64,000 nt of DNA from an uncultured Bacilli bacterium. Its GTDB lineage: Bacteria; Bacillota_I; Bacilli_A; RF39; UBA660. Numbering within the stretch: the stretch's first letter is position 1; each line of letters begins with the position of its first letter. Positions 1 to 8,914 of the stretch are shown here, in pieces. The notes beneath the pieces were generated by a model, which saw only the letters and a program-made list of their open reading frames with translations, was not told the DNA's origin and made no database searches. A program made the translations under genes and the position numbers. The stretch covers positions 43,882-107,881 of the forward strand of contig CAJTUT010000003.1 of assembly GCA_910579455.1 (NCBI GenBank), read 5' to 3'.

Positions 1-61
1 TAATCCATTAAAGATAGACTTATTCTATGATCATAGGAGTAAAAAATATGGAATCGATACC

Positions 62-1072
62 CTAAATCAATGATTTTCTTATAAAGACCTTAATATTCTT
101 ATCTAAATAAATATCCACTTTCCCTTTATTAACAATTTTAATAAAACCCAATCCCTGAACGACTAAATCATTATCATATTTGATATCATAAGTAGATTTT
201 TGTAAATGCTTTAAGTCTATCCTACTGGAGTTGATTCTTTTTACTTTTAAATCATTAGAAAGGAATAAAGTAAAACTATTCTTTTCTCCTTCGACATAGT
301 CTAATCTCACAATATCCTCAATTAATAAGCTTTGATTTTTTCTTAATTGATACGTTCTAGGTTTAATTTCCTTTTTGGGGTTTATCTTTTTTAACATTAT
401 TTGATCTACATAATTGATAAGAGATCTCATATCTACAAGACCTGGAGTATCAATCAATGTTAAATATTCATTAATTTGGATAGTTACAGTATTTAAAGTA
501 GTAGAAGGAAGTGGTGACATTGTTAATTCTGGTGCATCTTGATTGGAATAGTTTTTAATTAATTTATTAATTAAAGTAGATTTTCCTGCATTGGTATGTC
601 CTACTACATATACCTTTTTAGTAGTTTGAAAATACTTAATTCTTTTTAATAAATAATCCATATTCAAATTTTTCTCAACACTGATAACAATAATTTCTTC
701 AAAATAAACATGATTTTCTTCAAAATACTTAATTAATTTAGCTTCTTTAACACTTTTTGGTAAAATATCCTTTTTATTTAATACCAAAATCATTTTATTA
801 TTAATATATTCTCTAATTTTTAAAATATCTTCTTCTAAATTTAATAAGTCTGTAACATACAACACCAAATCCTTTGTTTTTCCAACCTCTTTTAAAATTT
901 TAAAATACTCATCATTCGACTTGGTGATTACCTGATATTCACCATAGTTTTTCATTTTAAAACATCGTTGACAAATAGAATTTTCTAAATTTGTAGTATA
1001 TCCTTCTTGTAAAATGTTTTCATCTTGTAATAAAACACCGCATCCACTACACCTTTTTTCTTCGTTATTCAT
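62..1072 (-). CDS. yqeH: Ribosome biogenesis GTPase YqeH
   Basis: This is a circularly permuted GTPase needed for 30S subunit maturation in Bacillus. An N-terminal zinc finger (CSGCG then CQRC, about residues 8-37) comes before the G domain. The G motifs run in permuted order: NKKD (G4) first, then ISVEKN (G5), then the P-loop GHTNAGKST (G1), the threonine of G2 and DTPG (G3). A C-terminal domain follows. The reading frame runs upstream to 1132, but the ATG at 1072 has an AGAGGT ribosome site and starts directly before the zinc finger, so I chose it (337 codons including stop). The start overlaps the end of yqeG, as in Bacillus, where yqeG-yqeH is a conserved pair. The identification rests on family knowledge and motif order. 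Confidence 0.93.
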   Translation of the reverse strand: MNNEEKRCSGCGVLLQDENILQEGYTTNLENSICQRCFKMKNYGEYQVITKSNDEYFKILKEVGKTKDLVLYVTDLLNLEEDILKIREYINNKMILVLNKKDILPKSVKEAKLIKYFEENHVYFEEIIVISVEKNLNMDYLLKRIKYFQTTKKVYVVGHTNAGKSTLINKLIKNYSNQDAPELTMSPLPSTTLNTVTIQINEYLTLIDTPGLVDMRSLINYVDQIMLKKINPKKEIKPRTYQLRKNQSLLIEDIVRLDYVEGEKNSFTLFLSNDLKVKRINSSRIDLKHLQKSTYDIKYDNDLVVQGLGFIKIVNKGKVDIYLDKNIKVFIRKSLI

Positions 1073-1583
1073 AATAATTACCTCTTTTAAAAATTCCTCT
1101 CTTAGAGTATCTATTAATAATCCAAGACTCAATTTTTCTATTAATATTCGTTATTCTCATATCCTTTTGTCCTAATGGATCAACTAGGATTGTTTTAATA
1201 TTAAAATTTCTTCCTGATATAATATCTGTTACAATTTGATCCCCAATCATCACCATCTCTTTTTTTAATAAATGATATTTTTTTCTTATTCTCCTTAGTC
1301 CTCTTGTAAGCGGCTTCATTGCAAAACTTACAGCATCAACCCCCAAACTTCTTTTATAAGGTTCTATTCTCCTACTACAGTTGTTTGAAATAATAAAAAT
1401 AATAAAATCCTTCTGAAGATTTCGAATGAGTTCTTTAGTTCTTTGTGGACATTCTTTTTCGTCTATTAAAGCTAGAGTATTATCTAAGTCAAAAACAAGA
1501 CACTTAATACCATCCTTTTTTAACTTTTTATAATTAATACTAAATATATCCTTTTTATACATAGTTGGTTTATACCTTTTCAT
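1065..1583 (-). CDS. yqeG: YqeG family HAD IIIA-type phosphatase
   Basis: This is a small HAD-superfamily phosphatase. The catalytic motif DLDNT (residues about 33-37) carries both aspartates, followed by SNN (motif II), the MKP lysine (motif III) and GDQIVTD (motif IV). There is no cap domain, which fits the IIIA subtype. The substrate is unknown; homologues lie next to yqeH and the shikimate/NAD genes in Bacillus. The frame extends to a GTG at 1592, but the ATG at 1583 has AGGTGG at good spacing and is preferred. It overlaps yqeH by 8 bases, so the two are probably translationally coupled. Confidence 0.9.
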   Translation of the reverse strand: MKRYKPTMYKKDIFSINYKKLKKDGIKCLVFDLDNTLALIDEKECPQRTKELIRNLQKDFIIFIISNNCSRRIEPYKRSLGVDAVSFAMKPLTRGLRRIRKKYHLLKKEMVMIGDQIVTDIISGRNFNIKTILVDPLGQKDMRITNINRKIESWIINRYSKRGIFKRGNYYE

Positions 1584-1626
1584 TTTTACCACCTATTCTA
1601 ATTATAACCCATTTATTACAAATTTA

Positions 1627-3021
1627 CTAGTTATTTACCTTCTGCATAAACATTTCAGTATCCTTAGTAATAGCTTCAAAACGATATCCATTTTGTTTCC
1701 CATACTCAATAATACCCTTTAATGCATCTCTAGTATATGGTTTAATATCATGCATTAAAATAATATTTACCTTATCATGAGAAAGACTAGAATTTACCCA
1801 AGATACAATCTCATTACTAGTAGTTAGCCCATCGGTATCCCTACTATTAATATTCCAGTCATAATATCTAAAATCACGCTTTAATACTTCTTTTGTTAAA
1901 TCACTCATAATCCCTGGACGATATTTTTTACTAATTGTATTACTGGAGCCTCCTGGAAATCGAATCACTTTAGAATCATATCCAGTAATACGAAGGACTC
2001 TATCATGAACGGAATATAAATCATTGAAATAATTTTCTTTACTAGAATAAACTAAGGAATAATCATGACTTGCTGTGTGAAGTCCTACGGTATGTCCCTC
2101 TTGATATTCTCTCTTAATCAATTCATCTGGTCCATTATTCGTAACAAAGAAAGTAGCTGGAACATTTTCCTCTTTTAAAATATCCAATATAACATTCGTA
2201 GTTCCCATTCTAGGACCATCATCAAATGTTAAATAAACAGAACCATTTTGTCCTCTCTTTACCACCTGCACTTTTCTTTTTTTCTGTGAACTATTCCCTG
2301 AGGCATCTTTGACTTTATATGTTAACTCATAAATTCCTGCTTTTTTAGTATTAACTTTTCCTTCTACTTGAACTTTCTTTTCAATATTTTGATCACAATT
2401 ATCAAAAACCTGATAACCAGGATCTTTAAACTCCTCATTTAAAAAGGTAAAAATCATATCTCCTGAATTCAATTCCAAACTAGGCTTTTCTAGGTCCTGT
2501 TGAATAATTTTTTGATTTTTAATTGCATAATTTCCAGAAGAATCTACTACTGCATATTGAATAATATCATTCTTTCTAGTAATTTTAACTCGATCTGTAA
2601 TATCCTGATCATAATTATCATAAGCCTTATATTTCATAAAATTATACTCTGTATTAGGACAAATATACACCTTATCATGATCATTCTTCAAAATAAGAAC
2701 GGGGTTGGTTAAGTCTCTCACCTTTACAATTCTTACAGCCTTCCTTTTAAATACTCCCTGTTTTATAAAGTATTCCATCTTATAAATACCTAATTTTTTA
2801 GAATCAACCTCTCCTTTTACTTGAACTTTCTGAGTTACATCTTGATTATGAAACATCGCATAGTATCCTGACTCCTTATAGTCCTCATTATAGTTTAGCA
2901 TCATATTTTTATCCCCTTTTAAAGTAATCGTTGGCATAAAAAAATAATAGTGAATACCATAAATTGCTACAACTAAAAAAATAACAAACACTGCGATCAT
3001 TGCTTTTATTTTTACTCTCAT
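1627..3021 (-). CDS. Membrane-anchored polysaccharide deacetylase with Ig-like repeats
   Basis: The protein has 464 residues. An N-terminal membrane helix (about 8-27) anchors it outside the cell. Three immunoglobulin-like repeats (about 30-100, 110-175 and 178-250) follow, each with the aspartate/asparagine-rich DUF5011-type pattern ending in a GIY or GNY turn. The C-terminal NodB domain has the catalytic TFDDGP motif, the metal-binding HTASH motif, the RFPGGS motif and a late MHDIK histidine, so it looks active. The likely substrate is peptidoglycan N-acetylglucosamine, or another surface glycan. The Ig repeats probably space the enzyme through the wall. It lies downstream of sigK on the same strand, with 50 bases between them. 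Confidence 0.85.
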   Translation of the reverse strand: MRVKIKAMIAVFVIFLVVAIYGIHYYFFMPTITLKGDKNMMLNYNEDYKESGYYAMFHNQDVTQKVQVKGEVDSKKLGIYKMEYFIKQGVFKRKAVRIVKVRDLTNPVLILKNDHDKVYICPNTEYNFMKYKAYDNYDQDITDRVKITRKNDIIQYAVVDSSGNYAIKNQKIIQQDLEKPSLELNSGDMIFTFLNEEFKDPGYQVFDNCDQNIEKKVQVEGKVNTKKAGIYELTYKVKDASGNSSQKKRKVQVVKRGQNGSVYLTFDDGPRMGTTNVILDILKEENVPATFFVTNNGPDELIKREYQEGHTVGLHTASHDYSLVYSSKENYFNDLYSVHDRVLRITGYDSKVIRFPGGSSNTISKKYRPGIMSDLTKEVLKRDFRYYDWNINSRDTDGLTTSNEIVSWVNSSLSHDKVNIILMHDIKPYTRDALKGIIEYGKQNGYRFEAITKDTEMFMQKVNN

Positions 3022-3074
3022 TTTTCAATCACTCACTTAACTATATTATACTGTTTTTTCATCTTTATGTCTAG

Positions 3075-3767
3075 CTACTCATATTTATTATTTTTTATAA
3101 ACTCACGTAATATCTTAGTAAGAGCCCTTTTTTCCATTCTAGATACATAACTTCTAGAGATATTCAACTCTTTTGCTATGACCTTTTGCGTCTTTTCCTC
3201 TGTATTATTTAGTCCATACCTCTTTATTAATATTTCTCTTTCTCTAGGAGTTAATACATCCATATATTGTTTTAATAATTTGATATTATCCTTTAAGCTA
3301 ATATCCTCAATAAAATCTGGCTTTGGTGCTTTTAAAACATCCATAATAGAAATTTCATTTCCATCTTTATCAAAACCTATTGATTCATTAATAGAAATGT
3401 TTTTAGTAGTCTTGTTATTACTTCTAAAATGCATAAGAATTTCATTTTCAATACATCTAGCACAATAAGTAGTAATTCTTACACCTTTATCATTAGAAAA
3501 GGTATCTACTCCTTTTATAAGACCTATTGTTCCTATACTAATCAAATCATCTTGATCTACATATTTACTATCAAATTTTTTAACAATATGAGCAACTAAC
3601 CTTAGATTATGTTCAATTAATTTGTTTCTAGATTCTTTATCCCCCATTCTAGCCCGTTTGATACACGAATCTTCTTCTTCCTTAGTTAAAGGATCCGGAA
3701 AAACCTGATTAGAATAGGAACCCGTTAAGAAGATACTTTTTAAAAACATAAATATTTCAAATAACAT
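3075..3767 (-). CDS. sigK: RNA polymerase sporulation sigma factor SigK
   Basis: This is a late mother-cell sigma factor. The hydrophobic N-terminus before FPDPL resembles the pro-sequence removed in Bacillus pro-SigK. The core matches SigK rather than SigE: EHNLRLVAHIVKKF in region 2.1, DLISIGTIGLIKG in 2.2, ENEILMHFR in 2.4, and the SigK-like linker DKDGNEIS. Region 4 has the helix-turn-helix SRSYVSRMEKRAL. The gene is uninterrupted, so there is no skin-type insertion here. A TTG at 3770 lies in frame just before the ATG at 3767; AGGTGA spacing favours the ATG. Its presence implies that the organism sporulates. Confidence 0.92.
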   Translation of the reverse strand: MLFEIFMFLKSIFLTGSYSNQVFPDPLTKEEEDSCIKRARMGDKESRNKLIEHNLRLVAHIVKKFDSKYVDQDDLISIGTIGLIKGVDTFSNDKGVRITTYCARCIENEILMHFRSNNKTTKNISINESIGFDKDGNEISIMDVLKAPKPDFIEDISLKDNIKLLKQYMDVLTPREREILIKRYGLNNTEEKTQKVIAKELNISRSYVSRMEKRALTKILREFIKNNKYE

Positions 3768-3854
3768 CAAAAATCACCTAATTAAATATATGCTTATTCT
3801 GACAAATTTAGACAACTCATCTATAATATCGCAAAAGGGGAGATCCTATAGATA

Positions 3855-4365
3855 TCGAGTTATTTGATTTAACCATTGAAATCAGAAAATGCGAGGATGC
3901 TATTTACAATGGAGATGATTTATACAACGAATAAGAGCTATTTAACCCATTTTTAATAAGTTTTCATATGCAGCACAAACAATACTTAATCTTTCCTATA
4001 TCATAAGTGACCTTGATACAATTTATAAAAATATAATCAAGTCTTATCAGATACATACGGAATTAAATATATACGGAAAAACCAGCTATGTATTAACTAT
4101 AACCTATAAGGTTCTAAAAAGAAGCGGTTCGTTCATAGTAAATCTGCATTTGAAGATCTCATCAGTCAAAGATGGAAGAATTTCCAAAGAATACATTAAC
4201 CAAATAATCTCCCCCATAATTTAATCAATGAAAATAGCTTTCAAGGGCTTTTAGATCAATCTAGAATAGATTATGGGTATACAAAAAGAAATCAACTTGA
4301 TCTCTTTAACTTACAAATTTTTATGGATTACTCTTTTAGGATTGGTCATGAAAATATCTACTAAT
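3855..4365 (+). pseudogene. Decayed gene remnant of unknown family
   Basis: This 500-base stretch between sigK and murE has no intact gene. Plus-strand peptide pieces in shifting frames look like one eroded protein: a short piece ending at the TAA at 3930, then a piece of about 85 codons from about 3968 to 4222 containing KTSYVLTITYKVLKRSGSF, then a piece in another frame reaching a TAA at 4363-4365. Joining the last two needs a single frameshift near 4220. The tail overlaps the 3' end of murE on the other strand. I do not recognise the family. Confidence 0.4.
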
Positions 4366-5751
4366 GACATCATAATCACAATAATCAATCCTTTTATCCT
4401 CAATAGCCATATAGTTATCTCGCCCTTTTCCTAAGATTAAAACTAAATCATTTTCCTCTGCTATATCTAAAGCATATCTAATAGCCTCTTCCCTATTAAT
4501 AATTCTAATATAATTATTCTTTTTCTCATCACCTATCATTTGATCAATAATACTATCTACACTTTCATATCTAGGATCATCCATCGTAAAAACAACAAAG
4601 TCCGCATGATTTAAAATATACTTTCCAATTTTCTCTCTTTTCTCCTTTTCTCTACCACCAGCAGCACCGGTTAATAAAATTGTTCTTTTATATTTTCCTT
4701 TAAAACTTTCTACAATATTTTTAATGCCATTTAAAGTATGGGCATAATCCAATATTAATTTATAATTTTGACCAAAATCTAAGGATTCGGTTCTTCCCTT
4801 AATAGAAGGAAGGTTTTTTATTTTTTGAATCAAATAATCGGATTCTATTCCCTCTAAATAGCAGACAATAAAAGCAGCACACAAATTATAAACATTATAT
4901 TCTCCTATATAAGGACTTGTTATATGAAATGTTTGATCCCGATATCGGATATCAAATATAGTAATTCCCATATTTTCCTCAATATTACAAATTTGAAAAT
5001 CACTATCCTGATCCTTGCCATAAGTGTATAAATGATTAAAATTCTTATTCAGTAATAGTCTGCAATTGTCATCATCACGATTTATAATGATAGCTCCATC
5101 TTCTTTCACCAAAGATGCTAAAGAGAGTTTAGATTCTATATAATTTTCTATAGTTTTATGAATATTCAAATGATCCTCTGTAATAGTTGTAAAAATGGCA
5201 TATCGGAATTGAAAATCTACTACTCTTTTATGAAGAAGAGCTTCGCTTGATACTTCCATTACAACATCATCGTAATTTTCATTTTGCAATATAGTTAAAT
5301 ATTTATAAAGTTTTTCATTCGTCGGAGTAGTATTTTCTGTTTTAATTATCTTATTCCCATACTCAATTCCATTGGTTCCCATATATGCTATATTTCTCGT
5401 TTCCTTAAGTAATTCCTTTAACATAATAGCAGTTGTAGTTTTTCCATCCGTTCCAGTAATACCAATGATTTTTTGGTTATTATGGTATTCATAAAAATTG
5501 ATGCAAATCTGATTCAGGATTCCATTGACATCAGGAACCTTAATAATAGGAATATCACCTTTATAATCAACATCTGTTATCACAGCGGCTGCTCCATTAT
5601 TAATAGCGTCCTCAATAAATTCACTATGAGAAACATTAAATCCGTTAACTGCAACAAACAAGTCACCCTTCTTTATTTCTCTGGAATCTATTTTAATATC
5701 ACAAATTGGGGTATCATAATCACATTCTATTAGATCACATAACCTTTTCAT
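4336..5751 (-). CDS. murE: UDP-MurNAc-tripeptide synthetase MurE
   Basis: This Mur ligase adds the third amino acid of the peptidoglycan stem peptide (471 residues). It shows the N-terminal substrate domain, the ATP loop GTDGKTTT (about 97-104), the central-domain ATP and Mg residues, and the C-terminal ligase domain. The specificity motif reads DDPR, close to the DNPR of meso-diaminopimelate enzymes and unlike the DNPA-type loops of lysine enzymes. I therefore infer diaminopimelate, but the second-position Asp is a change from the usual Asn. The ATG at 5751 has AGGTGA eight bases upstream. Confidence 0.9.
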   Translation of the reverse strand: MKRLCDLIECDYDTPICDIKIDSREIKKGDLFVAVNGFNVSHSEFIEDAINNGAAAVITDVDYKGDIPIIKVPDVNGILNQICINFYEYHNNQKIIGITGTDGKTTTAIMLKELLKETRNIAYMGTNGIEYGNKIIKTENTTPTNEKLYKYLTILQNENYDDVVMEVSSEALLHKRVVDFQFRYAIFTTITEDHLNIHKTIENYIESKLSLASLVKEDGAIIINRDDDNCRLLLNKNFNHLYTYGKDQDSDFQICNIEENMGITIFDIRYRDQTFHITSPYIGEYNVYNLCAAFIVCYLEGIESDYLIQKIKNLPSIKGRTESLDFGQNYKLILDYAHTLNGIKNIVESFKGKYKRTILLTGAAGGREKEKREKIGKYILNHADFVVFTMDDPRYESVDSIIDQMIGDEKKNNYIRIINREEAIRYALDIAEENDLVLILGKGRDNYMAIEDKRIDYCDYDVISRYFHDQS

Positions 5752-5860
5752 ATTTTATCACCTACTACTATTAGTATATAACAAAATAGATGTAAAGTTA
5801 AAGAATTTTTTATGAATATAATCTATATTTTGTGATATAATTTAGAACAGGTGATAATCA

Positions 5861-6766
5861 ATGAAAAGTATTATTATTGGAGCAGAAACTGACTTAGGAG
5901 TTCATATCGATGGAGCTAAATTGGGACCAGTTTCATTAATAAAAGATTTAGGAAGTTTCTATCAGGGAGAAATTATAGAATTTAAACAAGATGAAGCAAT
6001 TATAAAAAGTAGAAATTTGTCCGATCGTGCCAAAAATAAATATGAAATAAATCAAATCAATGAGAAAATATATAAAAAAATATTAGAAAAAATGGGAGAA
6101 GGATTTTTTCCCATTACTATTGGTGGAGACAAGTCAATCATAATTCCAGCTGTTTTAGCAGACGCCATGACAAACGAAGAAATTGGACTCATTATTATTG
6201 GTGCTCATGCTGATTACAACACCTTTAAAACAACAGAAACAGGAAATATGAATGGTTTTTCAACATCTTGCATTACTGGATTTGAATGTGAAGATTTAAG
6301 GCAATTTCATCGTGGAGAAATTGTACAAGCTTCTAAAACAGTATTAGTAGGCGTTAGAAATATGAACCAAAAAGAACAAAATAATCTAAAGTACTCTGGA
6401 ATTAGTGTATTTACAACCGAAGATTTAAAACAACAAGGTGCCAAAGAGGTTATAGAAAAGGCTTTTGAAATCGCCTCCTATAAAACAAAAAATATTCATA
6501 TCTGTTACGATTTAAATATTCTAGATCCAACTATAGCTCCCGGTATTTCCGTTCCTGAGTTTAATGGAATTGATGAAGAACTCGCCATGAATATTAGTGA
6601 TGAGATATTAAAATACTTTGATAAAATATCAGCCTATGACTTAGTTGAACTCAATCCTTTACGTGATCAAAATAGAAAGACTGAACAAATTGCATTAAAC
6701 ATCTTATTTAAAACTCTAAAAGAAGTAGAAAAATTACCCGATAAAAAAATAGAAGAACTATATTAA
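5861..6766 (+). CDS. Arginase/agmatinase-fold protein with lost metal ligands
   Basis: A 301-residue ureohydrolase-fold protein. The overall motif order of arginases is clear: TIGGDKS (88-92), GAHADYN (114-120), YDLNILDP (216-223) and VELNP near the C-terminus. In active family members these read GGDH, DAHxD and SxDxDxxDP, and bind two manganese ions. Here the His is Lys91, the first Asp of DAHxD is Gly114 and the second Asp of the last motif is Asn219, so three of six metal ligands are missing. The frame is intact, with a good AGGTGA site and an extended -10 (TGATATAAT) upstream. It may be a non-catalytic or altered-function member. It converges on the next gene and shares a terminator with it. 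Confidence 0.8.
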   Translation: MKSIIIGAETDLGVHIDGAKLGPVSLIKDLGSFYQGEIIEFKQDEAIIKSRNLSDRAKNKYEINQINEKIYKKILEKMGEGFFPITIGGDKSIIIPAVLADAMTNEEIGLIIIGAHADYNTFKTTETGNMNGFSTSCITGFECEDLRQFHRGEIVQASKTVLVGVRNMNQKEQNNLKYSGISVFTTEDLKQQGAKEVIEKAFEIASYKTKNIHICYDLNILDPTIAPGISVPEFNGIDEELAMNISDEILKYFDKISAYDLVELNPLRDQNRKTEQIALNILFKTLKEVEKLPDKKIEELY

Positions 6767-6782
6767 AGTCTTCTATTTTTTC
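6743..6782. terminator. Bidirectional terminator between convergent genes
   Basis: A near-perfect inverted repeat, with arms 6743-6756 and 6769-6782 around a 12-base loop, is flanked by A-run and T-run. It contains both stop codons, so it can end transcription from either side. Confidence 0.8.
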
Positions 6783-7261
6783 TTATTGGATGAAGAAGTA
6801 ATTATTTTTCTATATTCTACAATTCTATCTTGATAAAAATCGACTACTTCCCTAAAAGAATACCCTTTAGCTAAAAAATCAAGAGATACTGTACTTTGAT
6901 TTTGGGTATTAGTAATTGTAATTCCATGAAAATTCCTAGCTGTTGGAGTTGGAAAAGATACATGTATATCTCTAAAGTCACTGACCCGTATGGTATCAGA
7001 ATCTAAGTATTTATCTAAGACATCTTGTAAAATTTGATGATTTAAACAATCAGACTGTTGTAGAGTAATCCCACTATTTAGATGATCTTCAATTCCATTG
7101 GGTCCATAAATTTCAAAAGAACACATATCCTCCTTTTCACTTTTGAACCAAGCAATCTGTATCATAGAATTAGCATGATCTACTGATAGAAATTGATCAA
7201 TTGCTTCCATTAAAAAATTTGATTTTATTGGAGCAATTTCCATAGCTTCCTTTTTTTTCAT
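6773..7261 (-). CDS. Conserved-looking protein of unknown function
   Basis: A 162-residue soluble protein with no family I recognise. It is mixed alpha/beta in appearance, has no signal or membrane segment, and ends in a serine/lysine tail (SSSNKKK). The ATG at 7261 has a GGAG site. A second ATG at 7243 also has a fair site (AAGGA), so the start is uncertain by six codons. It lies 29 bases downstream of the DHH phosphodiesterase gene on the same strand and is probably co-transcribed with it. Confidence 0.65.
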   Translation of the reverse strand: MKKKEAMEIAPIKSNFLMEAIDQFLSVDHANSMIQIAWFKSEKEDMCSFEIYGPNGIEDHLNSGITLQQSDCLNHQILQDVLDKYLDSDTIRVSDFRDIHVSFPTPTARNFHGITITNTQNQSTVSLDFLAKGYSFREVVDFYQDRIVEYRKIITSSSNKKK

Positions 7262-7290
7262 TTTCTATAACTCCATTTTTATTAAAAATT

Positions 7291-8340
7291 TTAATTTATA
7301 TAACAAGCTGGCTTTATTATTTTTTGTAAAGATGAGCCCACTTGTTCAATAGATGTATTTTGCAGCTTTGTAGCAGCTGAGAATTGATTTCCTCCACCAC
7401 CTAATTGTTGCATCACAGAACCAACATTTACTTTTTCTTTGGAACGTGCACTGACTGATATGGTTCCATCGCCAATATTTCCAACAACAAAGGAAGCATC
7501 TACATTGTATTTTAACAAATAATCTGCAGCCTTTGCCAACTCCTCTTTTGTATATTCATCTTCTTCACTTGCTAATATAGTAGCAACTGTATAAATATCT
7601 ATTTGGGCTTTCCCAACTAAATCTTGTACTCTTCTATCGCTTTTAAAATCTTCTACAAATAAATCAGTCACCCGATTCATATCTGCTCCATTTTCTAATA
7701 ATTTTGTTACTGCTTTCATCGTATCCGCTGATACATTTTTCGTTAATTTATTGGTATCTAGGTAAATTCCTGCTAAAAGATATTGAGCAACTTCTTTTGT
7801 TATCTTAATCTTATATAGACATAAAAGTCTTACCATCATTTCTGAAGCACTAGAGACATTAGGTTCAATACACTTGCAATCTGATAGAACTGTTAAGGAA
7901 TCTTCATTATGATGATCTAATATTGCTACTTTATCACTTCTTTTAATCTCTTCACTTAAACTAATTAAATTAGATTTATTAACATCTGTTAATATAAATA
8001 AGTCTTCTGAATCCTTTATTTGCAAATACTTTTCCTTATTCATAATATGATGCTGTTCTTTCACCTCATCAATAATAGATTGCACCATATAATCTATTTT
8101 ATATACTGGATCATCTATTATGATACAAGAATCCTTTTTAAACTTTTTAGAAAGCAAGGAAAAACCAATAGAGGATGCTAGGGCATCATAATCAACACCA
8201 TTATGTGGTACAATAACTATCTTCCCTGCATTTAAAATCATTTTTTCTAAATTTACCTTTAAATTTTTAATTTTAGCTAAACTATTCTGACCTTCCATTC
8301 CTTTTCCATCATCAATAGATTCTACCTGACTTTTAGACAT
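7291..8340 (-). CDS. Soluble DHH/DHHA1 family phosphodiesterase
   Basis: A DHH-type phosphoesterase of 349 residues. The metal motifs are visible: HNGVDYD (46-52), a TDVN motif, LDHH (the signature), and YLDTNKLT. The C-terminal DHHA1 substrate domain has GGGGN where relatives usually have GGGGH. The sequence around EPNVSSASEMM resembles the catalytic half of GdpP, the c-di-AMP phosphodiesterase. However, the membrane, PAS and GGDEF parts of GdpP are absent, so a stand-alone c-di-AMP or oligonucleotide phosphodiesterase is inferred. The frame is open upstream to 8382, but the ATG at 8340 has GAGGTGG and starts the soluble protein. Confidence 0.75.
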   Translation of the reverse strand: MSKSQVESIDDGKGMEGQNSLAKIKNLKVNLEKMILNAGKIVIVPHNGVDYDALASSIGFSLLSKKFKKDSCIIIDDPVYKIDYMVQSIIDEVKEQHHIMNKEKYLQIKDSEDLFILTDVNKSNLISLSEEIKRSDKVAILDHHNEDSLTVLSDCKCIEPNVSSASEMMVRLLCLYKIKITKEVAQYLLAGIYLDTNKLTKNVSADTMKAVTKLLENGADMNRVTDLFVEDFKSDRRVQDLVGKAQIDIYTVATILASEEDEYTKEELAKAADYLLKYNVDASFVVGNIGDGTISVSARSKEKVNVGSVMQQLGGGGNQFSAATKLQNTSIEQVGSSLQKIIKPACYIN

Positions 8341-8402
8341 ATCATCCACCTCTTTTTTAGTATAACACTTTTTTATCAACAAAGATTCATCTTTGACTTT
8401 TT

Positions 8403-8900
8403 CTACTTTTTTAACTGATATCCTTTTTTTAACAAATAGTCTTCTAAGGTTTCCTCATTAGATAAAATAATCTTATCTACCTTCATATTTTCAAAATCAT
8501 GAATTCTTCTTTTGTACTGTTCTATTTTCTTTTTTATATAAATTTCACTATTTCCCCTATCTTTATATCTTTTTTTATAAATTTCCAAAGAATTTCTATT
8601 GGGATAACATAAAACAAATGGAATATGATGTTTCTGGTATTCTTCTAAAATATCTTCTCTTTCCCATACCAAAACAAAATCATAGGTATTAAGAGCATCC
8701 AAAATAGCTTTGATATAATTATCTGGCCATTTTGGATTTTTCCTTCTTGGAAGACCCTTTCTTTCTTCTATGCTTAGATGCTCTAAATCAGAATCATCAT
8801 AGGCATATTTTGAAGAATCTAAGTCAATGACATTTTTATATTTCTTACCAAGTGTAGTTTTTCCTATCCCTGCAAATCCTGCGATTACTAATTTTTCCAT
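8403..8900 (-). CDS. P-loop NTPase, small-kinase-like
   Basis: A 165-residue protein starting with a clear Walker A loop, GFAGIGKTT (8-16), like that of nucleotide or small-molecule kinases. The rest is charged and contains a KKRYKDRGN stretch that could be a lid with arginines. The substrate is unknown. It sits just downstream of ileS with 14 bases between, and may belong to the T-box-controlled transcript. AGCAGG precedes the ATG. Confidence 0.7.
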   Translation of the reverse strand: MEKLVIAGFAGIGKTTLGKKYKNVIDLDSSKYAYDDSDLEHLSIEERKGLPRRKNPKWPDNYIKAILDALNTYDFVLVWEREDILEEYQKHHIPFVLCYPNRNSLEIYKKRYKDRGNSEIYIKKKIEQYKRRIHDFENMKVDKIILSNEETLEDYLLKKGYQLKK

Positions 8901-8914
8901 AAAAAACCTGCTTT

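Noticed and set aside
3075..3767. skin-like interruption of sigK
   Set aside because: The gene is continuous from pro-sequence to region 4, with no recombinase nearby.
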